A stretch of 64,000 nucleotides of DNA from assembly GCA_964019415.1 (NCBI GenBank), contig OZ025870.1, positions 3,260,908 through 3,324,907 of the forward strand, written 5' to 3'. Below, in pieces: positions 10,755-22,181 of this stretch (position 1 is its first letter; each line of letters opens with the position of its first letter). The stretch is from Ianthella basta (lineage: Eukaryota > Porifera > Demospongiae > Verongiida > Ianthellidae). The position numbers were made by a program, and so were the translations under genes. The notes below the pieces were generated by a model. That model was not told the DNA's origin and did not search any database. It saw nothing but the letters and a program-made list of their open reading frames with translations.

Positions 10755-12344
10755 GTGAATGAGAGGGCATGCAAGGTACCATGAACAAGCACCAATGTAG
10801 GTACCATTAGTTTAGAATATACACAACATACAAAAGGCATGTTTCACTAAGTGGGAAGAGGTGGGTTAGAAGCAGGTTAAAATATAATTATGTTTTGTGA
10901 ACGTTGTAACGCTTGAGGCACTGTCTCTGCTGTTGTTGACAAAAGCACTGCATGGTCAATCTTGTAGGAGCTACTCTCTATTACACTCATACGTATATAC
11001 AATATAATTACAGTGTTCACGTCAATAGTTTGATAAAATTTATGTGTGCTTCAATATTAATGTAATTCAGCAAAAAATGCTACATAGAAGCGCTCTTGAA
11101 ACTCAACTGGAAGGTAGTCTAAGATCTGAAATGTACACTTACTAAAACTGTGAAGAAGACGATGTCAATCTAAGTCGCTGTTTCATAATGCAGCTATTAA
11201 AGTAGTAGTAGTATTATACGATAGAAAAGCACAGTCACACAAAGAGTATTACTTCGACACATATACCCACTTACAATATTTGCAGTATTTGAAGTTGTTT
11301 CTGTACAATATTATGTGGCCATGTACATTTATACTTGGAAGCACTAAACTAAAGTAGTCAGTGGTAGTGTATAAATGGTAACTGGTTGCAGGATTAATGA
11401 TATTTATATACATAAATGAATATCATTATAGGGAATTGTATAGATTGAGCAACACCACAAAAAGTATCTCTGTATAATAATAAGGAGTGACATCTTCTTC
11501 TACCTATACAGTGAATTGAGGCGGCTAGTGCAGGGGAATGGGGAGCAAGTAATGAAGCACAAAGAGTGCTATGTAGGAGTACGCAAAGTGCATTGGACTA
11601 TGGTTTAGCAAGTGTCTAGATTTTCAGTGACAAACCAAAATGACCTATGCAAGCCATTCATCTAACAATGACTAGGGTACTTCACACCCACCAGTCACTG
11701 AAAACAGTTCATAAGTAATAGTAAAATGGCGACCAAGAGTTGTCTGCGCAATTTAGAGCACGAAGCTCAAGGGCGCAAAGCACCTTAGTGCTGAGTTGTC
11801 TAAATCACGTAGAGACACCGATTGGCTGCCATTTAAGTGATATAGATCCAAATCCGCTTGCTTACCCAAACATTTCACCTTCCTCTCATTTCTTGATGGC
11901 GTACACGTGAATGACATCATATTACAATGATAACTGCCCCACAGAGTTCCCGCAGATGGTTATATGGGATTTATAAACCCCCAAGCTCTGCCCGCAACGT
12001 ACGATTATGAGATTTAGAATCATGCACGAAGCAGTTGGAATGCTTCTGTGATTTAGAACCATCATTTAGAGGTCCGTTACCATGGCAACGAGATCTATCA
12101 TTAGATTGTGCACTCCTCACCTGGCTCACACAGTTTACCTAATGGTTCCCAGTACATTTTTATATGAAACACTTCAGTCCCATTCAGACTCCATTCTAAG
12201 CCTTAAACTGCCTATGCTTTAGTGGGTGAATATGGATCATTCGTAATCAAATGGTCGACGATATAGTTGACTTCACTGACTCTTTAATACTCTGTAACTG
12301 AGTGCTGAACAGAGTTACTGCACGTGCACCCTAAGTCCCAGACC
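10755..12344. other. Paralogue A intron, with an R1 repeat
   Basis: No exon was recognised. 11725-12135 is a copy of repeat family R1 (see that entry). The remainder (10755-11700) is AT-rich and featureless apart from short AT palindromes. Confidence 0.5.
11725..12135. repeat. Dispersed repeat R1, copy 1
   Basis: It shares ordered blocks with 37770-38575 and 53043-53700: GACCAAGAG...TCTGCG near the left end, TTTAGAGCACGAAGC, AGAGACACCGATTGG, ATAGATCCAAAT, and a right part with ACCATGGCAACGAGATCTAT. The left end forms an inverted pair around the TTTAGAGCACGAAG block. It codes for nothing recognisable and is probably a non-autonomous element. Confidence 0.6.
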
Positions 12345-12564
12345 CCTAGAGCATGCATGTGTTAGTTTGGGAACCAGACAAAGAAAATAACAGGAATGTA
12401 CTAATTGCCCCACAGTCCCCACCCCAAACAAATCTCTCCCCTCTCCCTATTAAATCGGATTATGCCTTAATAACATTAAACCATTTAGTCTCCACAATAG
12501 CCATCCAGATATGTTTTGAAGCAGCAGCTTATCTGTTACACATAAAATCAATAGTTCATCTTAC

Positions 12565-12690
12565 CTGGCACAGGTACATAAACAATCCTTGTTACCCCTT
12601 CTCCTTGCACCTGGCCTCCTTGGAAGAGCTGAGTGGACATGTTGCTGCCTCCTTCCATAGGATACTCAATGGCCATCAGACCAGATTGAT
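12565..12690 (-). CDS. Paralogue A, linker exon
   Basis: 126 bp, phase 1 at both ends, acceptor TATGTAG and donor CCAG|GTAAGA. It encodes a Gly/Gln-rich linker (MAIEYPMEGGSNMSTQLFQ, GGQVQGEGVTRIVYVPVP). Spliced to the CARD exon (phase 1 end) and the core-domain exon (phase 1 start), it keeps the frame open. No match to it was found in C. Confidence 0.6.
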
Positions 12691-12934
12691 CTACATAGTA
12701 GTGCAATTGTAATACACTGATGAAAATAGCATAAACATAGCAGCAGATCAACTACCAATTCATGTACGTATGTATGCTATAAACCAAACACATGTACACA
12801 CAAGTAAAATATGCTAGATTGTAGCTGTGTGTAAAATCCATACACACTCCATGCATGCACACATATCACTATGTCTACAAGCATCCTAGAGTGCCCAAAT
12901 AAACCAAAATATTATCTGCATGACAGTTCTGTAC

Positions 12935-13258
12935 CATTTGCTTTGTGATATTCTTCAAATTGGCAAGCAGATTCTTCAATCTTGTCTGCCCACACTTCAT
13001 TCCCACTCTCCTTGAGCATCTTCAAGAATGTATCAAACTCCTTGTTACCTTTTCCCCGCAAGATGCCAATGATCCTGCCAACTCGTTCACACTTATCCTC
13101 TGCCCCCTCCACACGCATCCTCTCTGCCTCTGTCATGAACCCTCCTGCAGGCCTTTCCAGGCGACCAACAAGGTCCGTCATACCCAGATTCACCTTCAAG
13201 TCATTCTCCAAGCTGACCAGCGCATCCTTCTTCCAGCTGTCCATTGGAGACGAAAAGG
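12935..13258 (-). CDS. Paralogue A, CARD exon (copy 1)
   Basis: The acceptor (TTGTTACAG) precedes 13258 and the donor AATG|GTACAG follows 12935; both ends are phase 1. The 100-residue domain, starting near MDSWKKDAL, shows the six-helix CARD pattern: a leading helix, LVGRLERPAGGFMTEAE, ERVGRIIGILRGKGNKEF and FLKMLKESGNEVWADKI. CARDs mediate homotypic assembly in apoptosis and inflammation pathways. The matching exon of C is 57326-57643. Exons 5' of this one are not found because LINE sequence follows directly upstream. An identical copy is at 15725-16048. CARD rather than death domain is favoured by the RGKGxxxFxxFLxxLxxS signature. Confidence 0.8.
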
Positions 13259-13693
13259 CTGTAACAAGGCAAAATGAAAATGACACCCTTGTCTGCAAAG
13301 AGACAAGCTTCATTGTTATTTAGCAGCAATAGCAATTAGTAGCATACCACACTACATACCATGCACCATAGACTGCAGTGTTGTGTTTAGAAATACCATG
13401 GGGGAGGGGGTTGAGATTACAGCAAGGGGAAGCAAATGCCTGATACTAAATGCACCCCTTAAAGTACACAGTAGGTAACTGGGGAAATTCCAGCATGTGT
13501 TTCTACAACTACGTATTTTCTGAGTAAGAGTGTGATCACTCTCACATAAGATTAGAGTAGGCACTAAGTAGGCTGTCCATAAGTAGTGTTGTGTTCTGCT
13601 CAAAGTCAGTTGTGAGCAAAGCATCAAGACTGTTAAATGTACCCCAGATAGTCTGAAGAGCAGGGGAAAGAGCAAAATCTACCAAGCGCTGTG

Positions 13694-14628
13694 AATAGAT
13701 AGATATGATGATAGATAGATAGATCTTTACACAGGAAAGCCCCATCAGCCTAATTGGCTGGTCTACCTGGGGGTCCTGCAAGACATACAGTTACAAGTGA
13801 CACATAAAAAATGGATGCACATGTGCAGATTGTCATGATGAATAACTAGTGAATGAATGAATGATTGAGATTGTCATAAGTGTCAGAATGCTTGCGAATA
13901 ACCACATTAGAATAATTGTTCTCCTAGCCATCGTTTTGTAGCTTTCTTAAAAACAGTAGCGGGGTGAATATTCCTGATGTTCTCTGGAAGGGAGTTCCAA
14001 TCTTGGGATCCCCTAAAAGTAAATGATCTTCTGAATAGCTCTGTGTTCACACGAAAGAGGTGCAGCTTCTCGAATCCTCTCGTCATCCTACACCCAACTG
14101 TTTCGTTGCTCACCAGCATGTCTTTCATGTACTCTGGACATTTCTTGTGGACACATCTGTGTACCAGAGCCAGCCTGGATAGTCTCCTTCTCTCAGTCAA
14201 TGGGGTCCACCCGAGGGCTGTTCTCAGTTCAGCACTGGGTGTTCGTGGTGGTTTGGATAGAATCAAGCGCATCCCATAGTTCTGTATCCGTTCTACCTTC
14301 TGTTGTAGTTCTTTTGTGCACTCTTGCCAGACTACCGAGCAGTAGTCTAAGTGTGGAAGCACCAGGGCATTGTAAACCTTCCTTTTTGTTTCTGTTGGTA
14401 GCACTTCCCTTAACTTCCGCAGCTTAGCCAATCCACAAAAGCACTTCCTCCTTAGTGACTCAATATGCTCTCTCCATGTTAATCCATCATCGATACTCAC
14501 ACCTAAGCACTTCACTGTACGACTTCTTGATAGCTGTTCACCATTCAGTGTTACATTCACATCTTCTAACTCCTGTGACCTACCTTTCCTTCCCAACAAA
14601 AGCAACTGTGTTTTTTTTACATTCAATT
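13694..14628 (-). mobile_element. 3' fragment of a CR1-like LINE (copy 1)
   Basis: It comprises the C-terminal thumb and tail region of the reverse transcriptase (from NVKKTQLLLLGRKG to a stop at 13907), a 3' UTR and a short GATA/ATCT microsatellite tail near 13694-13725. It is the same sequence as the 3' end of the longer element at 16484-20125, so it belongs to direct repeat D. The 5' side is cut at 14628 and joined in frame to a host exon. Confidence 0.9.
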
Positions 14629-14925
14629 GTGTCATAGGTCGCTGTCCTTGTCCCATGTACGCAGCAGCAGAGGGCCCAGCCACCATCCCTGGTTGCCTCT
14701 GGTAACCCACATGCTGGCTCATGGCCATGGAGGGGTGGGATGGATACTGCGGCCTCATTCCAGCAGGGTAGCCAGTGGGGACTGAAGGGCCATAGGATGG
14801 TATTGGGCCCATGGGGCGGGGCTGAGTGGGGAGAGGGGTTGCCATGGGAACTGGATGCCGAGTGGGAGCTCCAGATGAACTGGGAGTCTGAGCTTGTGAC
14901 TCTGTCGAGTTGACACCAGATGGAG
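13907..14925 (-). CDS. Chimeric exon: proline-rich host protein fused to LINE reverse-transcriptase C-terminus
   Basis: After acceptor GTGCACAG, the first ~100 codons are Pro/Gly/Gln-rich host sequence (GPIPSYGPSVPTGYP, YPSHPSMAMSQHVGYQ, MGQGQRPMTQ). At 14628/14629 the frame passes without interruption into LINE codons (LNVKKTQLLLLG...) and stops at 13907. The five bases AATTG are shared by host and LINE at the join, a microhomology. The exon starts in phase 1 and fits the preceding exon (15035-15101). I cannot name the host gene; the composition suggests a nuclear low-complexity tail. Whether it is expressed is unknown. Confidence 0.6.
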
Positions 14926-15034
14926 CTGTGCACATACACAAGGGAGGGAGGAGTCTGAAGTGAACACTTCCATGTAGCTACAACCAACCAATGGAAGAAC
15001 TATCTTAGATTAACGCATTGTCATGGTAACCCAC

Positions 15035-15554
15035 CATCAGTAGGGGTCTGTGCAAGTGGGGGCTTTTCAGGAATGTCTTTCTTCGTGTTGGCAGCCTCAA
15101 TCTACACAGCATACAGGGAAGCACTGCACATGTGTCCATGTACAAGAGTACCTCTAACAGTGACATAGTGTAGTGTACAAATATACACAGGCACATGTAC
15201 ACATGTACTGTATACAAATACACACATATAATGCACACATACATGTACATACACCACACATGTACATGTACATAATTAAATGAATCTTTTCATTGTGCAA
15301 ATTGCAGCCTTCACTTCCCAATACAGTAATCCAACTTCAGTCTCCTTTGCACTGCACCACACTAACCACCTCACCTCGGCTGGGTCTGCAAACTGCACGA
15401 AGCTGTGTCCCACAGTCTTCTTCTTGTGTGTGTGCGACTGAAGTAGCTTCATCTGGAGCTCATACTTGGGCACTCTCCTCTCCATCCTCACGGCACCAAA
15501 CCAGGACAGGTTGAGAGGACCAAAGTTCTTGATCCCTTCAATTACGTCCCACGT
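15035..15554 (-). CDS. Two exons of an unidentified proline-rich gene
   Basis: Exon 15375 to about 15554 encodes EGIKNFGPLNLSWFGAV, PKYELQMKLLQSHTHKKKT and GHSFVQFADPAE, ending in phase 0 at GAG|GTGAGG. Its 5' border is lost at the repeat junction. Exon 15035-15101 (67 bp) encodes ANTKKDIPEKPPLAQTPTD, phase 0 to 1. With the 14925 exon they form one consistent reading. The first segment is clearly coding by its borders and composition, but I do not recognise the family. The whole 926-bp piece (14629-15554) is foreign to the CARD locus and lies between the two copies of repeat D. Confidence 0.55.
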
Positions 15555-17418
15555 TACGTATGTATGCTATAAACCAAACACATGTACACACAAGTAAAAT
15601 ATGCTAGATTGTAGCTGTGTGTAAAATCCATACACACTCCATGCATGCACACATATCACTATGTCTACAAGCATCCTAGAGTGCCCAAATAAACCAAAAT
15701 ATTATCTGCATGACAGTTCTGTACCATTTGCTTTGTGATATTCTTCAAATTGGCAAGCAGATTCTTCAATCTTGTCTGCCCACACTTCATTCCCACTCTC
15801 CTTGAGCATCTTCAAGAATGTATCAAACTCCTTGTTACCTTTTCCCCGCAAGATGCCAATGATCCTGCCAACTCGTTCACACTTATCCTCTGCCCCCTCC
15901 ACACGCATCCTCTCTGCCTCTGTCATGAACCCTCCTGCAGGCCTTTCCAGGCGACCAACAAGGTCCGTCATACCCAGATTCACCTTCAAGTCATTCTCCA
16001 AGCTGACCAGCGCATCCTTCTTCCAGCTGTCCATTGGAGACGAAAAGGCTGTAACAAGGCAAAATGAAAATGACACCCTTGTCTGCAAAGAGACAAGCTT
16101 CATTGTTATTTAGCAGCAATAGCAATTAGTAGCATACCACACTACATACCATGCACCATAGACTGCAGTGTTGTGTTTAGAAATACCATGGGGGAGGGGG
16201 TTGAGATTACAGCAAGGGGAAGCAAATGCCTGATACTAAATGCACCCCTTAAAGTACACAGTAGGTAACTGGGGAAATTCCAGCATGTGTTTCTACAACT
16301 ACGTATTTTCTGAGTAAGAGTGTGATCACTCTCACATAAGATTAGAGTAGGCACTAAGTAGGCTGTCCATAAGTAGTGTTGTGTTCTGCTCAAAGTCAGT
16401 TGTGAGCAAAGCATCAAGACTGTTAAATGTACCCCAGATAGTCTGAAGAGCAGGGGAAAGAGCAAAATCTACCAAGCGCTGTGAATAGATAGATATGATG
16501 ATAGATAGATAGATCTTTACACAGGAAAGCCCCATCAGCCTAATTGGCTGGTCTACCTGGGGGTCCTGCAAGACATACAGTTACAAGTGACACATAAAAA
16601 ATGGATGCACATGTGCAGATTGTCATGATGAATAACTAGTGAATGAATGAATGATTGAGATTGTCATAAGTGTCAGAATGCTTGCGAATAACCACATTAG
16701 AATAATTGTTCTCCTAGCCATCGTTTTGTAGCTTTCTTAAAAACAGTAGCGGGGTGAATATTCCTGATGTTCTCTGGAAGGGAGTTCCAATCTTGGGATC
16801 CCCTAAAAGTAAATGATCTTCTGAATAGCTCTGTGTTCACACGAAAGAGGTGCAGCTTCTCGAATCCTCTCGTCATCCTACACCCAACTGTTTCGTTGCT
16901 CACCAGCATGTCTTTCATGTACTCTGGACATTTCTTGTGGACACATCTGTGTACCAGAGCCAGCCTGGATAGTCTCCTTCTCTCAGTCAATGGGGTCCAC
17001 CCGAGGGCTGTTCTCAGTTCAGCACTGGGTGTTCGTGGTGGTTTGGATAGAATCAAGCGCATCCCATAGTTCTGTATCCGTTCTACCTTCTGTTGTAGTT
17101 CTTTTGTGCACTCTTGCCAGACTACCGAGCAGTAGTCTAAGTGTGGAAGCACCAGGGCATTGTAAACCTTCCTTTTTGTTTCTGTTGGTAGCACTTCCCT
17201 TAACTTCCGCAGCTTAGCCAATCCACAAAAGCACTTCCTCCTTAGTGACTCAATATGCTCTCTCCATGTTAATCCATCATCGATACTCACACCTAAGCAC
17301 TTCACTGTACGACTTCTTGATAGCTGTTCACCATTCAGTGTTACATTCACATCTTCTAACTCCTGTGACCTACCTTTCCTTCCCAACAAAAGCAACTGTG
17401 TTTTTTTTACATTCAATT
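15555..17418. repeat. Direct repeat D, copy 2
   Basis: Identical to 12765-14628. It begins directly after the host exon sequence ending in ACGTCCCACGT and continues past 17418 into the rest of the LINE. It may be the parental copy, because the LINE is continuous here. Confidence 0.95.
15725..16048 (-). pseudogene. CARD exon, copy 2 (within repeat D)
   Basis: The same 324 bp as 12935-13258, with the same splice sites. Downstream on the minus strand it faces the foreign host exons rather than the linker exon, so in this arrangement it has no proper partner. It could be spliced over to 12690, which would make a protein with tandem CARDs (phase 1 to phase 1), if 12935-13258 were also included. 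Confidence 0.7.
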
Positions 17419-20125
17419 TTAGCTTATTCTCATCCACCCACTGACATACACTGTTCAAGTCCTTCTCCAGCACAGCCTCCAACTCGCTAGCACTGTTTGC
17501 AGCATGAAACATGGTTGTGTCGTCGGCATACTGCTTCACATTGCATTGACTGACTGCTTTGGGTAAATCGTTGACATACATTGTAAACAAGAGTGGCCCC
17601 AGGATAGACCCCTGTGGCACACCTTTGTGGATGTTGGTCCAACTTGACTTCTCATCACCCACACAGACCCTCTGGCGTCTCCCGGTCAGGTAATCCTGGA
17701 ACCACTTCCATTCCATTCCTCTTACCCCATAGCTGTACATCTTCCTTAGAAGAATGGAGTGGTTCACCATGTCAAAAGCCTTGCTAAGGTCCACCATAGC
17801 AACTCCGACCAACTCATTCTCATCTAATGCTTTCCTCCAGTTGTCCACCATGCTAACTAGCACATCTTGAGTTGTGTGTTGCGGCCTAAAACCTGACTGT
17901 ACAGGGTGCAAGATGGAATAATGCTGTAGATAGTCATACAGCTGTTGGTGAAGAAGCCTCTCAAACACTTTACTCACAACAGGGAGTACTGACACTGGTC
18001 TGAAGTTGCTAATGTCCACATTACTTCCCCCCTTTTGCACAGGAGTTACATTTGCTGACTTCCATTCTTGAGGAATTTGTCCACTCTCGAGGCTGTGGTT
18101 GAACAATGATGCAAGGCTTGCACTGATGCCAGGAGCTGCAATCCGAAGCAATTTTGCACTTATTGCATCCACTCCCACAGCCTTATTCACATCCAATCCT
18201 CTTAGCAACTTCAGTACTTCTTCTTCTTCCACCCTTGTGAAGCTGAACTCATGATCACACACTGGGAATCCCTTTACCACCTTGTCAACACCTTCATCCA
18301 GCGCTCCAACCAGAGTGGAGAAGTACTCACTGAATTCCTCTACAATGCTCTTCTGGTCTGTCAATGTGCCCCCTGCAGTCTTAACTTCAGTGACATGTCT
18401 CCGACCACTTCCTAATAGCCTACTTATTTCCTTCCATGCCTTTCTGGGATTTGTCTTCGCTTCCTTGCTAACCCTTTCAAAAAACTGTAGTTTTGCCTTC
18501 CTCATTTCTGTGGTTACTGTGTTCCTCAAGTTCCTGTAGTGCTCCCAGTCTTCTGCCTGTTTTGTCTTCTTTGCTTTTTTACACAGGCGGATTCATTCTT
18601 TCATTAACATTCGTATCCTTGGGCTGATCCATGGCAAAGTTTTCCTTCTAACTCTACATCTCTTCAGAGGGACATGGGAGTCCAGCACCTCAGTAAACAA
18701 CTTCTTCCAAAACTCCCATTGACTGTCCATATCATCCAAGGTTTCCATCACTGACCATGGTGCCACCTTCAAGTCAGCAACCAACTTTTCAACATCACAG
18801 TTACCCAGAACCCTAACCTCACGCAAACACTGCTTCACTTCCTCCACTTTTCCGTTCAGGATTCCATATATCATGTCATGGTCACTCAGCCCAAGCTCCT
18901 TACGTCCAGAGTAAACTATTTCATCAGAATTTGTACAGAATAGCAAGTCAATCAAAGTCTTAGATGTTTGGGTCACCCTAGTGGGACCATGTATCATTTG
19001 TTCCATTCCATACTCGGACATCACCATGCCAAGCTTAGAAGTATGGCTGTCAGGATTTAACATGTTGCAATTGAAGTCTCCCATCATCACTACTGTCATC
19101 TGCTCCTGCACCACCTTTTCCAGCATCACCACCAAACTTTCCATCCATGTATCTCGCGTCCCTGGGGGTCTGTATACATTTCCAATCAAGACATGTCTCC
19201 TTCTCATCTTCACTTGAATCCATACCGCTTCAATCTCATCATTCTCTAGGTCATGCCTTCTCATGCCTTTCACGTCATCAGATACATACACAATCACACC
19301 ACCACCCCTTCCATCTCTATCTCTCCTGTAAGACCTGAAGCCAGCAATCTCTAGCTCTCCATTTGTGACGCCTTCATCAAGCCATGTTTCACTTATGCCG
19401 AACACCATGTTCGTTCTAGTTTGGCTTCCCAGCAGGAATTTTATCTGATCAAACTTTGAAGCTAGGCTTCTGACATTTAAGTGACTCACTAGTAAACCCT
19501 GCGTACATTCCCATATGCTGTGTAATGGCTCACCACCTTCAACTGCTTCTCCACCGTCATCATCACTGCTCACTGTAGCTTCTGTGGCTGAAACATCAAG
19601 ATGACTGTTGTTGTCGGTAGAAGGATGCTCATCAGTACAGCACTGGTTCAAGTCTGGGAATGGTAGGTTAGCCAGGACACATGTTGGACACAGCCATTCC
19701 AAGTCACAGTCTGAGCTGAGTTTCGCGTACTCTTCATTTCCTACCCGGGCGCAGCTGGCGTGGGTCCACAGGTCGCAGGCATCGCAGCACACACCCCGTT
19801 GGTTCGTCCTCACCGGTTTCTGGCAGACAGTGCACGGAAACCTTATTGGTCCTGGGTTAATCTCCACATCTCCCGCAATCAGGAGAAGCCAGTAGGTGCA
19901 GGGAATGGTAGCTGAGTAAGAGCGCGAGCGCCGAAGGTGGGGACGGAGGTGCGAACTTCTTCTCCAGGCGCAGATAGCTGAAGACTTTCCGTTGGACATC
20001 AGTCGGCGTGGAGCAAAGAGCAGATCACTGTTGGCGTCGCTGGGTGTACGAATGGAGGCAGACATCCTACAAATCGTCAGGAAAATCCATAGACACGCGA
20101 TGAGGAATCGCCAGCGTGTCGCCAT
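16484..20125 (-). mobile_element. Near-complete CR1-group LINE with PHD finger, AP endonuclease and reverse transcriptase
   Basis: A single frame of about 1,143 codons starts at ATG 20125 and stops at 16697, with one in-frame TGA at 18593-18595. In order: a hydrophobic N-terminus (FLIACLWIFLTIC) resembling a signal peptide; a 2A-like motif GDVEINPGP (residues 85-93; 19847-19873); a PHD-like finger (CTVC, CCDAC, HASC, CPTC); an APE endonuclease (SETWLDEG, NVYRPPG, MGDFNCN, SDHD); and a reverse transcriptase (FRPVSVLPVVSKVFERLL, SGFRP, VDLSKAFD, GVPQGSILGPLLF, YADD). The 3' UTR ends in a short GATA-type microsatellite near 16484-16515. The family copies itself by target-primed reverse transcription. 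The 5' UTR extends beyond 20125 to an unknown point. The nonsense codon (CGA to TGA would be a CpG transition) makes this copy probably non-autonomous. Confidence 0.9.
19847..19873 (-). other. 2A-like ribosome-skipping motif in the LINE ORF
   Basis: The residues GDVEINPGP fit the 2A consensus D(V/I)ExNPG-P, preceded by the typical Leu-rich context (WLLLIA). In known 2A peptides translation skips the last Gly-Pro bond, giving two products. Here that would separate the hydrophobic N-terminal 92 residues from the PHD-EN-RT polyprotein. Confidence 0.85.
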
Positions 20126-21750
20126 TTTCAATTGAATAAAATGAATGAATAAAACAGGAGCCACTTCTATGTATCATGCACACATCATGTTGATGACTAC
20201 AGTGCTCCGGAGAGGGAGGTATATCTAGATGGGTGAGGAAGAGCCCTAAGCTACCCAAGCCTAGCTAGCACCTTCCAAGCCTCACGTTCATAACTTGGCT
20301 AACTAGCTACAGTGCAACACCCACCTGTCCTGGGTTTTCTGGACGCAATGCGGAAAATGAATGTTCGAGAGACGAACAAAACTTGCCAAGTGACAAAACG
20401 GACTTCCAAACTAGTGAGGAACTAGTCTTGCGCTCACGCTCATACTCCGCCTACCAAACCGCCATTTTGAGGAGTGGCCTAGTGGGGAGGGGCGGGAACC
20501 GGCACTGTGTAGAGCGACCATAGTAATGTGCAATTATGTTGATCCATAAATAACAGTATCCTTGCCATGGTCGAGCAAAACGAATTATGGCTCTGTCTGA
20601 GAAAGCTTGGCAATTCGATTTGGCTAGCTACATTTGGCTACCCAGCTCAAGTCGCAATGGCTGTCCTGAACGATAGACTTAGCTACAATAGCTGCTACGT
20701 TTGAAGCAGGAGGGTAGTTAGCTATAACCGGGTTGATCTGTGCAGTTACTTGCTGTGTAAGTTCAACTGCTGCACGTGATGGAGAGCTTGAGGGCGCCTT
20801 ACGAATCTAACTGCCGCAAGGGAGGATTAGTTATATCAGTTACATCGGAAGTAACCGCATTACCGGATCGCTGGCCCTTCTTCACACAGCCCTCCTGCAC
20901 TGGACAGTCAGTCACTGCTGAGTAGCTAACTACATGTCTCGCTCCGCCATCAAGGCCAGGGAGAGAAGGTGTTTTATCCCTTTCTCTTTTTCCTTCAATA
21001 TATAACAAAAATGGAGTTAAAGTTTAGGATAGGAGCACTGTGTGTATGTGTATAGCTATGTGTGCACCTGTGTTAGTCTTTGTTGTAGATACATATATAG
21101 CTATCATGCATATTTATATCATACAATGTATTTGTCTCAAGCGTCTAAGTATACTTAGTCTATGCGACCATAGTGTACAATGATGTCTGTCTTTACCATG
21201 TGTTCAAGCAAGTCTGATTGATTACTAGTTTAATTGGTATTGCGATTTATCCTTCCCCTCTTGCTTCCTCCTTCCCTCCCCTTTCCCTCCCCTCCCTTTC
21301 CTTCTCCTTGCTTTTGTCAATACAGTATTCCTCAGGATGTAGAAGAAAAGGACAATGCTTCCAGTAATAAACCCCACAAAAGGGCCATACCAACACCTAG
21401 TTTATCTTAGACAACTCTGATGACCAATCAGTTACAGACTCCTCCCTTTCTTGACTTGTGTCCACGGCAGATGGGAGGAAAGGGGAACAAATAGGTAATA
21501 TGACAGTTACACACTGTATTCGTTGCTATGACACCATCCCTCAGCTAGCTAGAGGCACTGGAGTATAAATAATTGATGTGGCAGGCATTTCCAGTACCAA
21601 AAAGCAAACGTGTCCGGGTGTTCTATAATATGACATTAAAATGTCTGGAGAAATGTATACTGAATAGTACTGTATGGTTAGCAGATGTCAACACACACTG
21701 TACATCATACCCAAACGACAACTAGTCCCTTTGGTAGCCCCTCCCTCTGT
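20126..21750. other. LINE 5' flank and unassigned sequence
   Basis: 20126-20530 is more G+C-rich (for example CGCCATTTTGAGGAG) and may hold the LINE 5' UTR or promoter. 20800-21008 has a 69-codon minus frame with a possible exon-like part (ERDKTPSLPGLDGGAR) but no clear borders. 21245-21310 is a pure pyrimidine tract (CCTTCCCTCCCCTTTCCCTC); a purine tract lies at 21815-21925. No gene could be assigned. Confidence 0.45.
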
Positions 21751-21767
21751 ACCTTCAATCTCATGCA

Positions 21768-22181
21768 CTAGGAGAGTAGTCCTCAGTGGCTTCGTCAGCT
21801 GCTTTAGAGGCAATCTATGGGAGAGAGAGGGAGAGGGGGACTGGAGGTAAGGTGAGAGCTAGCAAGTAAACGATAAGGGTGGGAGAGGGGAAAGGAGGAA
21901 CGGGAGGAGGGAGGGCGAGCGGAGACAGATTGATGAAATAAAATTGCAACCAATAAATTTATATTACAGCTGTTTGGTGTGTGTGCACTGACAATTTAAA
22001 GTATACTAGCAAGAATTAGCGGTGAGTTAGCATAGAACACAACAGAAGTGAACAGCTACAAACATACTGCAGTGATAGTGATTATACATGCATGCGGATA
22101 CCATGGCAACATGTCTCCTCACCTGAGCCCGAAGCATCTCCAGTTTCCCATGTAACTTGCATGCACACACGTTTGCGAGCT
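21768..22181 (-). CDS. Last two exons of an unidentified gene
   Basis: Exon about 22122-22181 runs from acceptor GTTGCAG to donor GCTCAG|GTGAGG and reads LANVCACKLHGKLEMLRAQ. Exon about 21768-21816, after acceptor CCATAG, reads IASKAADEATEDYSPSA and then TGA. Phases agree (0/0). The helical KLEMLRAQIASKAADEA suggests the end of a coiled coil. No upstream exon could be joined, as the NHL gene lies immediately 5'. Family unknown. Confidence 0.4.

Larger units (their letters stand above)
12765..14628. repeat. Direct repeat D, copy 1 (1,864 bp)
   Basis: Identical, wherever compared, to 15555-17418 (offset 2,790 bp). It contains a CARD exon (12935-13258), short intron sequence, and the 3' UTR and last 240 codons of a CR1-like LINE (about 13694-14628). 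It begins at TACGTATGTATGC and ends at ATTCAATT. The lack of any difference over 1.86 kb contrasts with the visible divergence among paralogues A, B and C. Confidence 0.95.
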
